Assembly: GCF_001039355.2 (NCBI RefSeq)
Contig: NW_019776013.1
Location: 336,207 to 400,206 of the forward strand
DNA length: 64,000 nt
Source: Lingula anatina
Lineage: Eukaryota; Brachiopoda; Lingulata; Lingulida; Lingulidae
Reading direction: 5' to 3'
Below the pieces are notes generated by a model, which did no database searches, had not been told where the DNA came from, and saw only the letters and a program-made list of their open reading frames with translations. The position numbers and the translations under genes are program-made. Below are positions 38,938-50,369 of the stretch, one piece after another (position 1 is the stretch's first letter; every line of letters starts with the position of its first letter).

Positions 38938-39213
38938 TGTAGAACTTACATAATGGCTATGTGATAACATCTCAAACAATTATGGTAAAGTGTTGCATTG
39001 CAGTGGTTATGCAGTGGTAAACTAGCCAATCATATTTATTGGACTTGTAGCATTGGGTCATTTGCATAACTGGTACTATAATAAAGAGCTGCACAGGTAG
39101 TGCAGTGGTTAGTTATTGTTCACTTGTGTTACAGTTACTTACTTCAGGTGTCCAGGTAGACTTCAACAGATATTATTAGTTTGTAAAAATACCAAAATAT
39201 TCAGTGTGCTACA
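38938..39213 (+). mobile_element. Ty3/gypsy LTR, copy 1
   Basis: 276 bp, begins TGTAGAACTTAC and ends GTGTGCTACA, nearly identical to copies at 40266 and 46350 (a few substitutions). TAATAAAG-type signal within (ACTATAATAAAGAGC). Followed at once by a TGGTGACCCCGACGTG primer-binding site. No clean 5-bp target duplication pairs it with the last LTR (GGGGC on the left, GGGCC on the right). Confidence 0.9.
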
Positions 39214-39528
39214 TTGGTGACCCCGACGTGAGCAATGGATTCAGATGGAATTAAACAGCTGGCAGATGCTATCAGACAACAAACCCTGGACATATATCAA
39301 GGTTCTACAGTGCAAACAATATCAGCTGTTTCATTTAAAGCACCACCATTTTGGAACACAAACGCATCTGCTTGGTTTTTACGTCTGGAATCATCCTTTG
39401 CAACACACCAGCCAGCCATTACAAATGACTTGACTAAATTTCATCATGTAGTGCAACTCCTGGACTCATCAACCTCCAGACGTGTTCAGTCAGTAATTGA
39501 GAGACCACCTCAGACAGGAAAGTATGAA
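39214..39528 (+). pseudogene. Ty3/gypsy 5' leader and gag start, cut at an N
   Basis: Primer-binding site then a gag frame from 39235, matching the gag start at 40563 base for base except for ten extra bases near 39480. It stops at the unknown base 39529; what follows is unrelated. Confidence 0.8.
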
Positions 39529-39529
39529 N

Positions 39530-40265
39530 CAAAATGGTTTAGGAGCGATTTCTCAGCTTTGAAGATTGATAACATAGTCTAAACTTCAATCCCCATATCT
39601 CATTCTGTAACTGTCAGATTGACATGAAATTTGATGTGTCTCTGTTTCAGTATAATATCTAGTCGTCTGAGTCTTGGTTTTTGGATTGACCTTTTATTTT
39701 TGAAGTTATTAATACTGAAATTGGAAGGTCCATATATATTTCGTAAAATTCACGTTTTATCAAAATAAAATCAAAAGTAAAAATAAAAAGAGAAAATCCT
39801 GACAGAGTTTAATGGAGTTTGTGCTAACCTTTAGATAGCTATTTCAATCGTATTAATAGGGCTTTTTATTTAAGAGAAATTCTTGATTAAAAAAAAGACA
39901 ATTTTAGCCTCAAAACGCTGATATTACGTCACTCGTGTTACACTGTGACTACAAACTTTGAAAAATTGTTTGGCTTGCTAGACCTTTTCTTTAAGTTAAT
40001 AGGAAATTTCATTAGCTGCATTAGTTTTGGACTTTTTCGTTAATATCCAAGATCCCTTAAATAGAGCTGTTTAAATTTAAGAGGGTTGATTTTTGTTTCA
40101 AAATAAATAGTTCCCGTTTTTATTACTCTAACATATTTCAATGTTAGAGTTATAAAAATGAAAAACTTCAGAGAAAAAATCTTCTAGGCCTGTTGTCCAA
40201 TTCATCCCGTTGAATATTTCAGTCTATGTATAGATTATTCCTCGTAAGGTCTGGTGAGTATATAA
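39530..40265. other. unrelated sequence between two gypsy copies
   Basis: AT-rich, no reading frame. It starts right after the single N and ends at LTR copy 2. I see no matching sequence elsewhere in the window. Either genomic sequence between two insertions or the product of a false join. Confidence 0.4.
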
Positions 40266-40541
40266 TGTAGAACTTACATAATGGCTATGTGATAACATCT
40301 CAAACAATTATGGTAAAGTGTTACATTGCAGTGGTTATGCAGTGGTAAACTAGCCAATCATATTTATTGGACTTGTAGCATTGGGTCATTTGCATAACTG
40401 GCACTATAATAAAGAGCTGCACAGGTAGTGCAGTGGTTAGTTATTGTTCACTTGTGTTAGAGTTACTTACTTCAGGTGTCCAGGTAGACTTCAACAGATA
40501 TTATTAGTTTGTAAAAATACCAAAATATTCAGTGTGCTACA
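40266..40541 (+). mobile_element. Ty3/gypsy LTR, copy 2
   Basis: 276 bp, same ends as copy 1. Differences include GTTACATT for GTTGCATT, GGCACTAT for GGTACTAT and GTTAGAGT for GTTACAGT. Followed by the same primer-binding site. Confidence 0.9.
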
Positions 40542-43500
40542 TTGGTGACCCCGACGTGAGCAATGGATTCAGATGGAATTAAACAGCTGGCAGATGCTAT
40601 CAGACAACAAACCCTGGACATATATCAAGGTTCTACAGTGCAAACAATATCAGCTGTTTCATTTAAAGCACCACCATTTTGGAACACAAACGCATCTGCT
40701 TGGTTTTTACGTCTGGAATCATCCTTTGCAACACACCAGCCAGCCATTACAAATGACTTGACTAAATTTCATCATGTAGTGCAACTCCTGGACTCATCAA
40801 CCTCCAGTCAGTAATTGAGAGACCACCTCAGACAGGAAAGTATGAAGCACTAAAGCATGCACTGTTAGAAGCCTATGAAGCCACACAATACCAAAAGGAT
40901 ACAGCATTACTTAATATAAATGGTCTAGGAGACAAACGACCTACGGAACTATTGATGCATATGCGCTCTTTAAATGCAGATCCAAGCACACTTTTTCGCA
41001 CATTATTCATCAAGCAGATGCCAACAGAAGTGAGACGGATTCTTGCACAATCACCAGAAGTTGATCTCGACACCTTAGCTAAAATGGCTGATCGGATTTT
41101 AGAAGTAGACCCTCTCACCCCTTCTTCAATTTCTGTGACTACCACAGTGCCTGAAGAAAATCTTACAACAATAACTGATACAGAAATAAACGCCATGAAA
41201 TCTCAGCACCAAGGAACTGGCACTATCAAGTTCAAATTATGTAAATATCATTCATGGTTTGGACATAAAGCCAGGAAATGTGAACAAATCATCGATGGTT
41301 GTCCTTGTCCAATGTCTACACGAAGACAACAGGGAAACGACAAAGCCAGCAGAAATTAGTGAGCACTGCTGGTCTATCTGATGCTCCACAAATTTCTATG
41401 ATCAATATGGGGCAATCACCGTTTCTGATATTGTCACTGGGCGCACTTTCCTTGTAGATACAGGAGCAGAAGAATCCGTTTTTCCTGCTAACCGGTTTGA
41501 CCGACAATGAACCAATGGCCCAAGTCTTATTGCAGCAAATGGAACAAAAATACCTACTTACGGAAAAAGGAAGATGATTTTAAAACTAGGGAAAGGAACA
41601 AAATTCACTCAAGAATTCTGGGTAGCTGACGTCACACAACCCATTCTAGGTGCTGACTTTTTCACTACTCATCGTTTGGCCATTGACCTTTCCAACAGAA
41701 AGTTAATCTCATTGGATGGAAAAACAGTCATTCATGCTCACCTCACTAGATCTCAGCAACAAGGGATTCACAAAGTTCACACAAGATACGAAGCAGTATT
41801 AGAACACTACCCGGAGCTCTTAGTGTCATCCTTTAACGAAAATAAACATGGAGTAGAACATCACATCCCAACCGTTGGATCTCCAGTTAAAGCCAGAGTA
41901 TGTCCTCTTGATCAAGAAAAGCTCACTGCAGCAAAAATGGAATTCAAGGAAATGGAGAATCTGGGGATAGTGCGTCGTTCCTCTTCACCATGGTCATCTC
42001 CTCCACATATAGTGAAGAAAAACAATGGTGGCTGGAGACCTTGTGGAGATTATCGTCGGCTTAATGACATCACCAAAGACGATCGTTATCCTCTACCTCA
42101 TATACAAGATCTCAATTCATCACTCAATGGCAAGACAATATTCTCTAAGATCGATTTGATTCGGGGATATCACCAGATACCAGTTGCCAAACATGATATT
42201 CCTAAGACTGCAGTCATCACACCTTTTGGACTTTATGAGTTCCTCAAAATGCCTTTTGGGCTTAAAAATGCAGCACAGGCGTTCCAAAGATTAATGGATG
42301 GCCTTCTACAGGAACTTGACTGTTGTTTTGTGTATCTTGATGACATTTTAATAGCAAGTTCCACGCCTGAACAACATGAGGAGGATCTTAAAGCAGTTTT
42401 CAACCTGTTAAGGGCAAATGGACTTGTTATTAACAAGAAAAAGTGTGTATTTGGACAATCAGACGTTGAATTTCTAGGTCATTCAGTGTCTGCAGCTGGA
42501 GTTCAACCACTTGCAGAAAAAGTGAAAGCAGTAGCAGATTTCCCACCACCCAAGGACAAAAAAGGCCTTCAAAGATTTCTGGGAATGCTGAATTTTTACC
42601 ATCGTTTTCTTCCTGGAATCGCACATCGTATAATACCTCTTACTGAAGCTACCAAGGGCAGAGCCAAGACTTTTCAGTGGACCCCTGAATGCCAATTAGC
42701 ATTTCAGGATGCTAAAATGTCTCTTGCTTCTGCAACTATGCTTCATCACCCTGAACCACAGGCAGCAACCAAGATATCAGTGGACGCTTCTGACACCACA
42801 ATAGGAGCAGAACTTTCTCAGTTTCAATCAGGGATGTGGAAACCTATTGCTTTCTTTTCTAGAAAACTCACACCTAACCAGAAACGATACTCCACTTTTG
42901 ACCGTGAGCTTTTGGCAATTTACAGTACCATCCGCCATTTCAGATATTTTTTGGAGGGAAGACCATTCACCATTTTCACTGATCATAAACCTCTCACTTT
43001 TGCGTTCAAGAGTACATCTGACAGATCACCACGTCAAGAGAGACACTTATCATTTATTGCTGAATTTACAACTGATACACGACATATCAGTGGAACTGAT
43101 AACATTGTCCCAGACACTCTGTCCAGAGCCCCAGTGGAAACTGATGAGCCACTTATTGCCTCCACAGCTACGATGCCGACAATTGACCTTACACAGTTAG
43201 CAGCATCACAAAAGAATGACACTAAGATGGTTGAACTGTGTACCAATTCAGGATCTTTGAAGTTAAAGGAAGTCAACTTTGGTGAGGTTAAACTTCTCTG
43301 TGATACAACTACCAGTCGACCTTGGCCAGTAGTTCCACCTTCAATGACAAAGATCGTTTTTGAGGCAATACACAATCTTTGTCATCCTGGAACAAAACCA
43401 ACAATCCGTGCCATTTCAAGTCGTTATGTCTGGCCTGGACTCAAAAAAGACATTCGTAATTGGGTCAAATCTTGTCATGCCTGTCAAACAAGTAAAATTG

Positions 43501-43606
43501 GACGACACACTAGAGCACCGTTAACCACCTTTGATGCACCAGATAGACGATTTGGTGATATTCATGTTGATTTGGTTGGACCTCTTCCTCCTTCAGAAAA
43601 TATCTT
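40542..43606 (+). pseudogene. Ty3/gypsy gag-pol, disrupted
   Basis: Retrotransposon polyprotein region in three broken parts. Gag starts at 40563, breaks near 40807 through a 10-bp deletion relative to the copy at 39480, and continues in another frame to 41359, ending in a CX3H...C knuckle-like stretch (CKYHSWFGHKARKC). A retropepsin motif VDTGAEES is encoded near 41455, followed by an in-frame TGA at about 41508. From 41574 pol is open: reverse transcriptase with VYLDDIL, RNase H with ISVDASD and TDHKPLTF, and the integrase zinc region (HNLCHPGT...CHACQ). It stops at 43606 where foreign sequence begins. The element cannot make a complete product from this copy. Confidence 0.88.
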
Positions 43607-43863
43607 CTGACAATGGGGAATACCCGCTTTAAGGGTCTGCCGCTAGATGGCGTGGGGGTGAAAGCAGTCCTTCTAAAATCTCGCAGAATCTCGCTCACGG
43701 CTTTACACCAGAGTTTAACATGGAGCGTGTGCACGCGTCGCTGACAGTGAACCAACTCAAACGCAATTTACTTGAATGTGGTGCCATAACATCTGGATGA
43801 AAATGTGAATTGACTGGAAGGTATGTGTTTTCTTTTCATTTAGTGCTTGAAAAACACGAATGC
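43607..43863. other. non-gypsy sequence left of the second N gap
   Basis: Replaces the expected integrase sequence. Contains CCGCTAGATGGCG (43640-43652), a good match to the CTCF consensus. Not coding. Confidence 0.45.
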
Positions 43864-44385
43864 NNNNNNNNNNNNNNNNNNNNNNNNNNNNNNNNNNNNN
43901 NNNNNNNNNNNNNNNNNNNNNNNNNNNNNNNNNNNNNNNNNNNNNNNNNNNNNNNNNNNNNNNNNNNNNNNNNNNNNNNNNNNNNNNNNNNNNNNNNNNN
44001 NNNNNNNNNNNNNNNNNNNNNNNNNNNNNNNNNNNNNNNNNNNNNNNNNNNNNNNNNNNNNNNNNNNNNNNNNNNNNNNNNNNNNNNNNNNNNNNNNNNN
44101 NNNNNNNNNNNNNNNNNNNNNNNNNNNNNNNNNNNNNNNNNNNNNNNNNNNNNNNNNNNNNNNNNNNNNNNNNNNNNNNNNNNNNNNNNNNNNNNNNNNN
44201 NNNNNNNNNNNNNNNNNNNNNNNNNNNNNNNNNNNNNNNNNNNNNNNNNNNNNNNNNNNNNNNNNNNNNNNNNNNNNNNNNNNNNNNNNNNNNNNNNNNN
44301 NNNNNNNNNNNNNNNNNNNNNNNNNNNNNNNNNNNNNNNNNNNNNNNNNNNNNNNNNNNNNNNNNNNNNNNNNNNNNNNNNNNNN
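43864..44385. other. assembly gap, 522 N
   Basis: Unknown bases in the middle of the gypsy region. The two sides belong to two partly overlapping copies of pol. Confidence 0.99.
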
Positions 44386-46291
44386 GTGAAAGCAGTAGCA
44401 GATTTTCCACCACCCAAGGACAAAAAAGGCCTTCAAAGATTTCTGGGAATGCTGAATTTCTACCATCGTTTTCTTCCTGGAATCGCACATCGTATAATAC
44501 CTCTTACTGAAGCTACCAAGGGCAGAGCCAAGACTTTGCAGTGGACCCCTGAATGCCAATTAGCATTTCAGGATGCTAAAATGGCTCTTGCTTCTGCAAC
44601 TATGCTTCATCACCCTGAACCACAGGCAGCAACTAAGATATCAGTGGACGCTTCTGACACCGCAATAGGAGCAGAACTTTCTCAGTTTCAATCAGGGATG
44701 TGGAAACCTATTGCTTTCTTTTCTAGAAAACTCACACCTACCCAGAAACGATACTCCACTTTTGACCGTGAGCTTTTGGCAATTTACAGTACCATCCGCC
44801 ATTTCAGATATTTTTTGGAGGGAAGACCATTCACCATTTTCACTGATCATAAACCTCTCACTTTTGCATTCAAGAGTACATCTGACAGATCACCACGTCA
44901 AGAGAGACAATTATCATTTATTGCTGAATTTACAACTGATATACGACATATCAGTGAAACTGATAACATTGTCCTAGACACTCTGTCCAGAGCCCCAGTG
45001 GAAACTGATGAGCCACTTATTGCCTCCACAGCTACGATTCCGACAATTGACCTTACACAGCAGCATCACAAAAGACTGACACTAAGATGGTTGAACTGTG
45101 TGCCAATCCAGGATATTTGAAGTTAAAGGAAGTCAACTTTGGTGAGGTTAAACTTCTCTGTGATACAACTACCAGTCGACCTCGGCCAGTAGTTCCACCT
45201 TCAATGACAAAGCTCGTTTTTGAGGCAATACACAATCTTTGTCATCCTGGAACAAAACCAACAATCCGTGCCATTTCAAGTCGTTATGTCTGGCCTGAAC
45301 ACAAAAAAAGACATTCGTAATTGGGTCAAATCTTGTCATGCCTGTCAAACAAGTAAAATTGGACGACACACTAGAGCACCGTTAACCACCTTTGATCCAC
45401 ATTCATGTTGATTTGGTTGGACCTCTTCCTCCTTCAGAAAATAAAAAATATCTTCTGACAATTGTTGACAGGTTTACAAGGTGGCCAGAAGCTGTACCTT
45501 TACCGAATGCAGAAGCAGTTACTTTTGCCAAAGCTCTTTTAAACTCATGGATATCGAGGTTTAGTGTTCCAGACTCCATCACATCAGATCAAGGTAGACA
45601 ATTTACAAGTGAACTTTGGCGTGAGCTTAACAAGGTGCTTGGCATTCAACCTAACACAACAACAGCCTATCATCCACAATCCAATGGCATGGTTGAAAGA
45701 TTTCATCGCAGATTGAAAGAAGCCCTCAAAACACGTTTAGACAATGCAAGATGGATGGACCAGTTACCAATTGTATTACTTGGTATCCGATCAACATGGA
45801 AAGAGGACATTGATGCATCACCAGCACTTCTTACCTATGGTACAAATTTAAGAGTACCTGGTGACTTTATTCCGAACACAACTGATGACAAATTTTTTCC
45901 TAACAATGAATTTGTGCAAGAACTTCAACAAACAATGCAGAAATTGGCTCCTGCTCCTCCTTCTAGACATGGGCAGATTTGTACATATGTACCGGTTGAC
46001 TTACAACAAGCTGAACATGTATATGTAAGACATGGTGCTCATCGAGGTACATTGATTAGACCATATGATGGTCCTTACATTGTCATTTCACGTTCCGACA
46101 TATATTTTGATATTTTAAGGAATGGACAAACAATTCGTGTCTCGGTTGACAGACTTAAACCAGCTTATAGCAATCCGGTTTCAGTGCACAATCAGACAGT
46201 GAATCCACAAACAAAACCAGAGACATGTCTTTCACCTTCTTTAATTAAAACGCGTTCCGGTAGAACAGTTAAAAAGCCGGAAAGATTTTGA
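44386..46291 (+). pseudogene. second partial Ty3/gypsy pol, RT end to integrase C-terminus
   Basis: Starts in late reverse transcriptase, repeats RNase H and the integrase zinc region of 42524-43550 nearly identically, with small deletions near 45058 and 45396 that shift the frame. The integrase core is open from 45392: HVDLVGPLPP, TSDQGRQF and QSNGMVERFHRR give the D, D and E positions, and RPYDGPYIV is the GPY/F module. Ends with a Lys/Arg-rich tail at 46291, 58 bp before the LTR. Confidence 0.88.
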
Positions 46292-46349
46292 ACAATTGAT
46301 TTTATTAATTTAATTTTAGTAAATGTTTTCAATGTTCTGGGGGGAGGTA

Positions 46350-46625
46350 TGTAGAACTTACATAATAGCTATGTGATAACATCTCAAACAATTATGGTAA
46401 AATGTTGCATTGCAGTGGTTATGCAGTGGTAAACTAGCCAATCATATTTATTGGACTTGTAGCATTGGGTCATTTGCATAACTGGTACTATAATAAAGAG
46501 CTGCACAGGTAGTGCAGTGGTTAGTTATTGTTCACTTGTGTTACAGTTACTTACTTCAGGTGTCCAGGTAGACTTCAACAGATATTATTAGTTTGTAAAA
46601 ATACCAAAATATTCAGTGTGCTACA
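46350..46625 (+). mobile_element. Ty3/gypsy LTR, copy 3 (3' LTR)
   Basis: 276 bp, same ends as copies 1 and 2. Directly preceded by the polypurine tract GGGGGGAGGTA, as expected for a 3' LTR. Confidence 0.9.
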
Positions 46626-46748
46626 GGGCCATTCAAAATAGATGACCCAAGACCATCAGGAATCAGCGGCATCGCTTTTGAATTTTGGTCCGCCATATGT
46701 AGTCGGCGGATCAGTTAGTGCTCGGATCCTCTTTTCTGAATGGACTCA
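46626..46748. mobile_element. MITE-like inverted-repeat relic beside the 3' LTR
   Basis: GGCCATTCAAAATAGATGAC on the left pairs imperfectly for about 35 bp with TCCTCTTTTCTGAATGGACT on the right. Related ends occur at 34267-34285 and at 38845-38865 (TTCTGTTCTGAATGGCC), left of LTR 1. No coding capacity. Confidence 0.5.
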
Positions 46749-47439
46749 TTTTTTAAAAATGTTTTTAAAATGTTAAAACTGCTAAGTGACCCGGGTAACT
46801 ATCTGCAAAATGTGATACCATACTATAAGCATATTATCTACATATTTATAATTGCCATTTTCATGGCTTTGAATAAAACATATATACCCAGCTATAAAAG
46901 AATGAGCTAATACCTGGAGGTAACGTTAGCCATAACGTCAGGAATAACGTTTCGAAAAGGCTTTCCAAGAAAGTTTTGTAAATGTTATGGGACGTTTTTG
47001 GGAATGTTACACTAACATTTAGAGAATATTCAAAATAAATAGAATTGGGCCATATAGCCCAGAAGATCACCAATGAATTTGTCTGTTTTTTAGATGTTTA
47101 TTTAAGATCTTTGTTTTATTTCTTTTTATCTATCTTGTTTTGTTAATTTTACTCTTGTAAAATCTACTTAATATTTTAATGGATCTAAGATTTCAAATAA
47201 ATAAATCATAAATATTTAATATATTAATATAATGTACAGGGTACGACCCTTACGTGTCGATTAGTTGAGGGTGGACCTCGTTATTAAAGTAAAATGAAGT
47301 ACAATTCAACAGGACCCATTTCACTCAATTTATTCCACATCTAGACTTATTCACTTCTGTGTTAGCTGATCTTACGCCCAAGTTTATTCAAATGCATTTT
47401 AAAACAATTCAGCTGCTCGGTAAAATAACAAGATTAAAG
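46749..47439. other. intergenic region, nothing recognised
   Basis: AT-rich sequence with no reading frame, repeat or gene I can support. Confidence 0.5.
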
Positions 47440-47720
47440 AAACAATCTGCTCGTTCAGTGAATGCACAAAAAACTATGAAACTGGTATTTATGGGTGAAA
47501 CAAGGGATTTTTGATGCGTTAGACAAGTCACAAAAAGCCCTGTCGTTCTAGAATATTCAACTTTTGATCTACAAATATCTCGTTTATTGTCCTCCTACAG
47601 CTGATGATGAATTGGCTTTGTGATAATCCGTATCCATTAGCTGGAATGATGGGATAAACTACCCCCTACCAAGGTGGCAGATATTACAGGCAAATTTTCA
47701 AAAAGCCAGAGAATCAAATG
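47440..47720. repeat. orphan copy of the X-Y bidirectional promoter
   Basis: Shares the order CAGCT-CTCGGTA, AATCTGCT, GGTATTTATG, ACAAGTCACAAA, CAGCTGATGATGAATTGGC and CATTAGCTGGAA with 23458-23705 and 34723-35005. No X or Y coding exon is attached. Confidence 0.6.
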
Positions 47721-48044
47721 ACTGTCTCTTTATCCGAAGACATATCTGCACTGAGAATAAAATCGGAGTCCAAGTGACTCCAAACTTGTAGTCCAGCAGT
47801 GGTACCTAAAATAACTCCAAGTTGGTGTCAAGTTGACTCCGATGGAGTAATGCCATCCCAGACCTCTCCGGAGGGTAACAATTGACTCCATTCACACATC
47901 CCTTCATCCCTTGATTTATCTCTACAAAAGAGTCACAATGACCCCATATTAAGGAATTTTTGACTCCTTGGCACATTATGAACAAAAACAACAGTGCCAC
48001 GTGTAGAGACAGCAGGTATCGTTGGTATATCGCTGGTGTATCCC

Positions 48045-48117
48045 CGGACGCGCTCGAAACCACGTCCTCCCGCTCCGGAGGTGGACATTCTAACCACTAG
48101 GCCATCCGGTCACTTGT
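48045..48117 (-). repeat. tRNA-derived SINE-like head
   Basis: Read on the minus strand it has an A-box-like GGATGGCCTAGTGGTTAGAA, a CCTCC/GGAGG anticodon-type stem and a B-box-like GGTTTCGAGCG. The T-arm is degenerate, so it is a tRNA-related repeat, not a working tRNA gene. Confidence 0.5.
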
Positions 48118-48617
48118 GGTATTGAAAAAGCAATAACAAACAGTTTGTAAATCTGGCAATAAACAGCATGACATATTTTTACCACAAATATACCAATGAG
48201 TGAGCATACCTCTCCACTGACATGCATTGGTGGGTCAAACCTACAACCTGGAAACAAAACCTGCTGACCTGTATACCAACATATCACATAAAGGGTGTGG
48301 CAACTGAAAGCCCGGGCCAGTAATAAGTGCACGAGTTCTGCATGCAGAAACACACAGAAAACCACTTGTTCATGCATAAAACCAACTATGGCCAATAAAA
48401 GAATGTTTAAACTGACAAAGGATGATGAAAACTGTTCTCTCCACGCCGTCTGCTCACTGCCAGCACAAGTAATGAAACAAAGCTTACTGTCCAGCGAGCG
48501 AAAAGAGTCGGTGAAAGGGGTCAGCCAGACACTGGCCCCCGGTAATGTGACTCTGATTTTAGTGTCAGATTGACTCCATGAGAGCCAGGGGGTGATTGAC
48601 TCTGATAAGAGAGTCTA

Positions 48618-49345
48618 TCGAAATTTAACCATCTTTTTATTTCACTGCCTAACCCATCTAACCAAATAATTAAGGAGCTAAAAAAGCTTATCTTTGGATT
48701 TCTTTGGAAAGGTAAACCGGATAAAGTAAAAAGGGAAATAGTATGTAAAAAAAAAAAGATGGAGGACTAAATATGATAAACGTAGAAGCTTCAATAATGG
48801 CATTAAAATAACTTGGGTGAGACGGTTGATAAATACGGAGGGCATCTGGCAAAATATCCTTTTGCATAGATATAAATTAGACTTGATGCTAAACTGTGGT
48901 TGTGAATATTAGAAGCATGGTTAATTTCTTGTAATATATGTATTTAAATTTCAGTAATATACAGTTTATTCTAATTGACATTAATGAACGTAATGTATCC
49001 AATATAATTATGACCATACACATTAAGTTTTTCATATACAAAACAAAATGTCAGAAAGACTCACTGCCACTCACAAAACTTCAACTTTATTTAGAAAATA
49101 TATACAAAATCTATAAGCAAAAATACACTGTATCTCAAGATGTAGAAAAATTCAATGTTATATGGCAGAAATGGATAGGTATATATGGATTTGTGTAGTT
49201 GCATGTATACAAATTATTGACTGTAATTTTTTATATGTTTAAACCTTGTGGACTTTTGCTATCGTAATAAGTATTGTGTGCTTGTGAAATTTATTATGTA
49301 CTTATTACTTGCTTTTTCTTTCTATTGCAAAAAAAATTTGAAAAA
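48618..49345 (+). mobile_element. 5'-truncated L1-like LINE fragment with 11-bp TSD
   Basis: The first 140 bp translate to the C-terminal part of an L1/Tx1-type ORF2 (LIFGFLWKGKPDKVKREIV then DGGLNMINVEASIMALK) before a stop. The insertion is bounded by the direct repeat AAGAGAGTCTA at 48607-48617 and 49346-49356, and an A-rich tail precedes the right copy. Dead copy. Confidence 0.8.
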
Positions 49346-49589
49346 AAGAGAGTCTAAAGCTCTGGTAGTGGGGTAATTTGACCCTTATATTTGACCCTTC
49401 AAAGTAACTCCATGAGGGTCAAGGGGTGCTGGACTCTGACCATAGAGAGTCAAATGACTCCAATTTTATTCTCAGTGTGTGAATAACTTTTTAAAAACCA
49501 ATCTGTCGCCCTGGTAGAAGGTAGAATAACCTATCACGGGTAAAATTATTACAAATTGGGTTTTTCCAAAAAAAGATGATTCTTTTAAA

Positions 49590-50369
49590 AACGCAGGGAA
49601 TATTTGATGCATTAGACAAGTCACAAACTTCCCTGTCGTTCTAGAACTTCCAAGTTTTGATCCATAAATATTTCGTATATTGATCTCCTACAGCTGACGA
49701 TGAATGGGCTCTGTGACGAATCATACTCATTGGCTGGAATGATGGGATAATCAATTACGGGTAAAATAATTACAAAAATATGATTCTTTAAAAAAAACCT
49801 GTTCTAGCGTAAAAAATAGTTTCGGTAGAAAGTCACGGAATAAAAGGGAGGGAGAATGCTACTCAGTACATGTACATGTAGTTTCGGTCATGATCTTCAC
49901 CAAAAGTATTTATGGCTGTCACCTTAATCGATTATTTTACCTGAAAACTAAAAAAATTACCCTTATAAAGCCGCACTATTCAACAGTGATAGAAGGAGCC
50001 CGATTGAATCAGTTTTCAGTAGCATCGGAAAGGTAATAACTATATTACGTCCAAAAAAAAAAAAAAGAAACCGACGTCGTCTGGAATTTTCAAGTTTCGA
50101 TCTGCGATAAAATCCCAAAAAACAAGTCAAAGGCATCTTTCTGCTACTACTGCTATTGGCCGATGCTGAGTGGGAGCCGGGATGTTGGGATTTCCTGAAT
50201 ATATGATTCTGGAAAAATCCCTCATCTAAATAAAAAATGGATAAAATCGAATGAAATGAACGAAATAAATAAGATCGAGATATATAAGAGAGCCATAGAG
50301 ACTGCAGTGTCAGCAACGATCCAAGCCAGAACAAAACTGTCAGTATTAGCTAGTAGACCTACCGGTAAA
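49590..50369. promoter_or_regulatory. upstream region of Y3 with two promoter-block copies
   Basis: A block with CTACAGCTGACGATGAATGG and CATTGGCTGGAATGATGGG lies at about 49590-49755, and a second related block with CTATTGGCCGATGCTGAGTGG at about 50140-50175. A TATATAAG box lies at 50281-50288, 82 bp before the Y3 ATG. No X gene is found on the left side, so one arm of the divergent promoter is orphaned. Confidence 0.55.

Larger units (their letters stand above)
47749..49477. mobile_element. TIR element with nested SINE-like and LINE insertions
   Basis: Ends CACTGAGAATAAAAT (47749) and ATTTTATTCTCAGTG (to 49477) are inverted repeats, extended by GGAGTC/GACTCC. The motif GACTCC or GGAGTC recurs many times inside. 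A tRNA-like unit (48045-48117) and a LINE fragment (48618-49345) are nested within. No transposase. Target duplication not clear. Confidence 0.7.

Noticed and set aside
43810..45120. Long frames across the second N gap
   Set aside because: Most codons are N; only the gypsy pol part to the right is real.
48045..48117. Functional tRNA gene
   Set aside because: A and B boxes are recognisable but the T-arm and acceptor pairing are poor and it lies within a transposon; kept only as a tRNA-derived repeat.
48295..48573. 92-codon frame
   Set aside because: Inside the TIR element, no domain, no conserved copy.
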